DNA from: Candidatus Methanofastidiosum methylothiophilum
GTDB lineage: Archaea > Methanobacteriota_B > Thermococci > Methanofastidiosales > Methanofastidiosaceae
Length of the DNA: 6,142 nt
NCBI GenBank assembly: GCA_001587675.1
Contig: LNGD01000093.1
Location: 1-6,142, forward strand
Direction of reading: 5' to 3'
The notes beneath the pieces are model-generated. The model was not told the origin of the DNA and made no database searches. It worked only from the letters and a program-made list of their open reading frames with translations. The translations under genes were made by a program, and so were the position numbers. Positions 6,141 through 6,142 of this stretch are shown here, in pieces. The stretch's first letter is position 1. Each line of letters opens with the position of its first letter.

Positions 6141-6142
6141 GG

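Larger units (their letters stand above)
3072..6142 (-). repeat. Right arm of window-long inverted duplication
   Basis: Mirror image of 1-3071. It carries the alternative allele at each of the 16 single-base differences, for example 4993 G, 5502 A, 4363 G, 4378 T, 4486 C, 4537 T, 4780 C, 4858 A, 4969 A and 5314 T inside the synthetase. The alternative 28-base block is at 5717-5744. The arm ends exactly where the left arm begins, at CCGG, so both contig ends stop at the same hairpin. Confidence 0.97.
5786..6142. other. Non-coding outer region, right arm
   Basis: Mirror of 1-357, directly downstream of the synthetase stop. It differs from the left arm at six bases, the partners of 152, 153, 156, 222, 227 and 269. 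None falls in a paired base of the stem-loops. No gene is supported. Confidence 0.7.

Noticed and set aside
1..6142. Transposon or insertion sequence with terminal inverted repeats
   Set aside because: The inverted repeat covers the entire window with no central cargo and no transposase or recombinase; no target-site duplication can be seen.

Overview
The window is a 6142-bp near-perfect inverted duplication. Base i pairs with base 6143-i, the axis lies between 3071 and 3072, and there is no spacer. Every gene therefore appears twice, in mirror image. Only about 3.07 kb is unique sequence, and all of its genes are partial. I see no complete self-sufficient genetic system and read the window mainly as a chimeric fold-back contig from a mixed community. 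Reads that span the axis and the internal junctions would be needed to rule out a real palindromic molecule.

One arm, from the outside inwards, holds the following. (1) 1-357 is non-coding, with two GC-rich hairpins sharing the loop GACAAG, a nested inverted repeat ending in a T run, and a strong intrinsic terminator. (2) 358-1974, minus strand, is the C-terminal ~538 residues of an archaeal/eukaryal-type leucyl-tRNA synthetase with KMSKS present; the N-terminal part is missing. (3) Around 1968-1983 is an abrupt junction. (4) 1979-2269, plus strand, is the last ~96 residues of an SLC13/DASS sodium-coupled anion transporter. (5) 2270-2553 is an AT-rich intergenic stretch. (6) 2554-3071, plus strand, is the start of a secreted protein resembling the IgGFc-binding-like surface proteins of Ignavibacteriota/Bacteroidota, cut by the palindrome axis. 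The right arm (3072-6142) repeats this in reverse.

Organism: two sources seem to be joined. The synthetase points to an AT-rich archaeon, probably an uncultured anaerobic euryarchaeal lineage. The transporter and secreted-protein fragments point to a bacterium of the Bacteroidota/Ignavibacteriota group. The assignments are by recalled family resemblance and motifs, not by a search.

The two arms are not identical, and the differences are strikingly partitioned. By direct base comparison I count 16 single-base differences plus one 28-base replaced block, all within the outer ~1780 bases. I find none in the inner ~1290 bases, which include the bacterial-like part. Of the ten single differences inside the synthetase, eight are synonymous and two are conservative (Asp/Glu, Ser/Asn). 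The outer non-coding differences all miss the paired bases of the hairpins. This is what two closely related archaeal strains would look like, entered and left through one shared inner segment. The genes show no functional cooperation: the synthetase and transporter are head-to-head fragments fused at a breakpoint.
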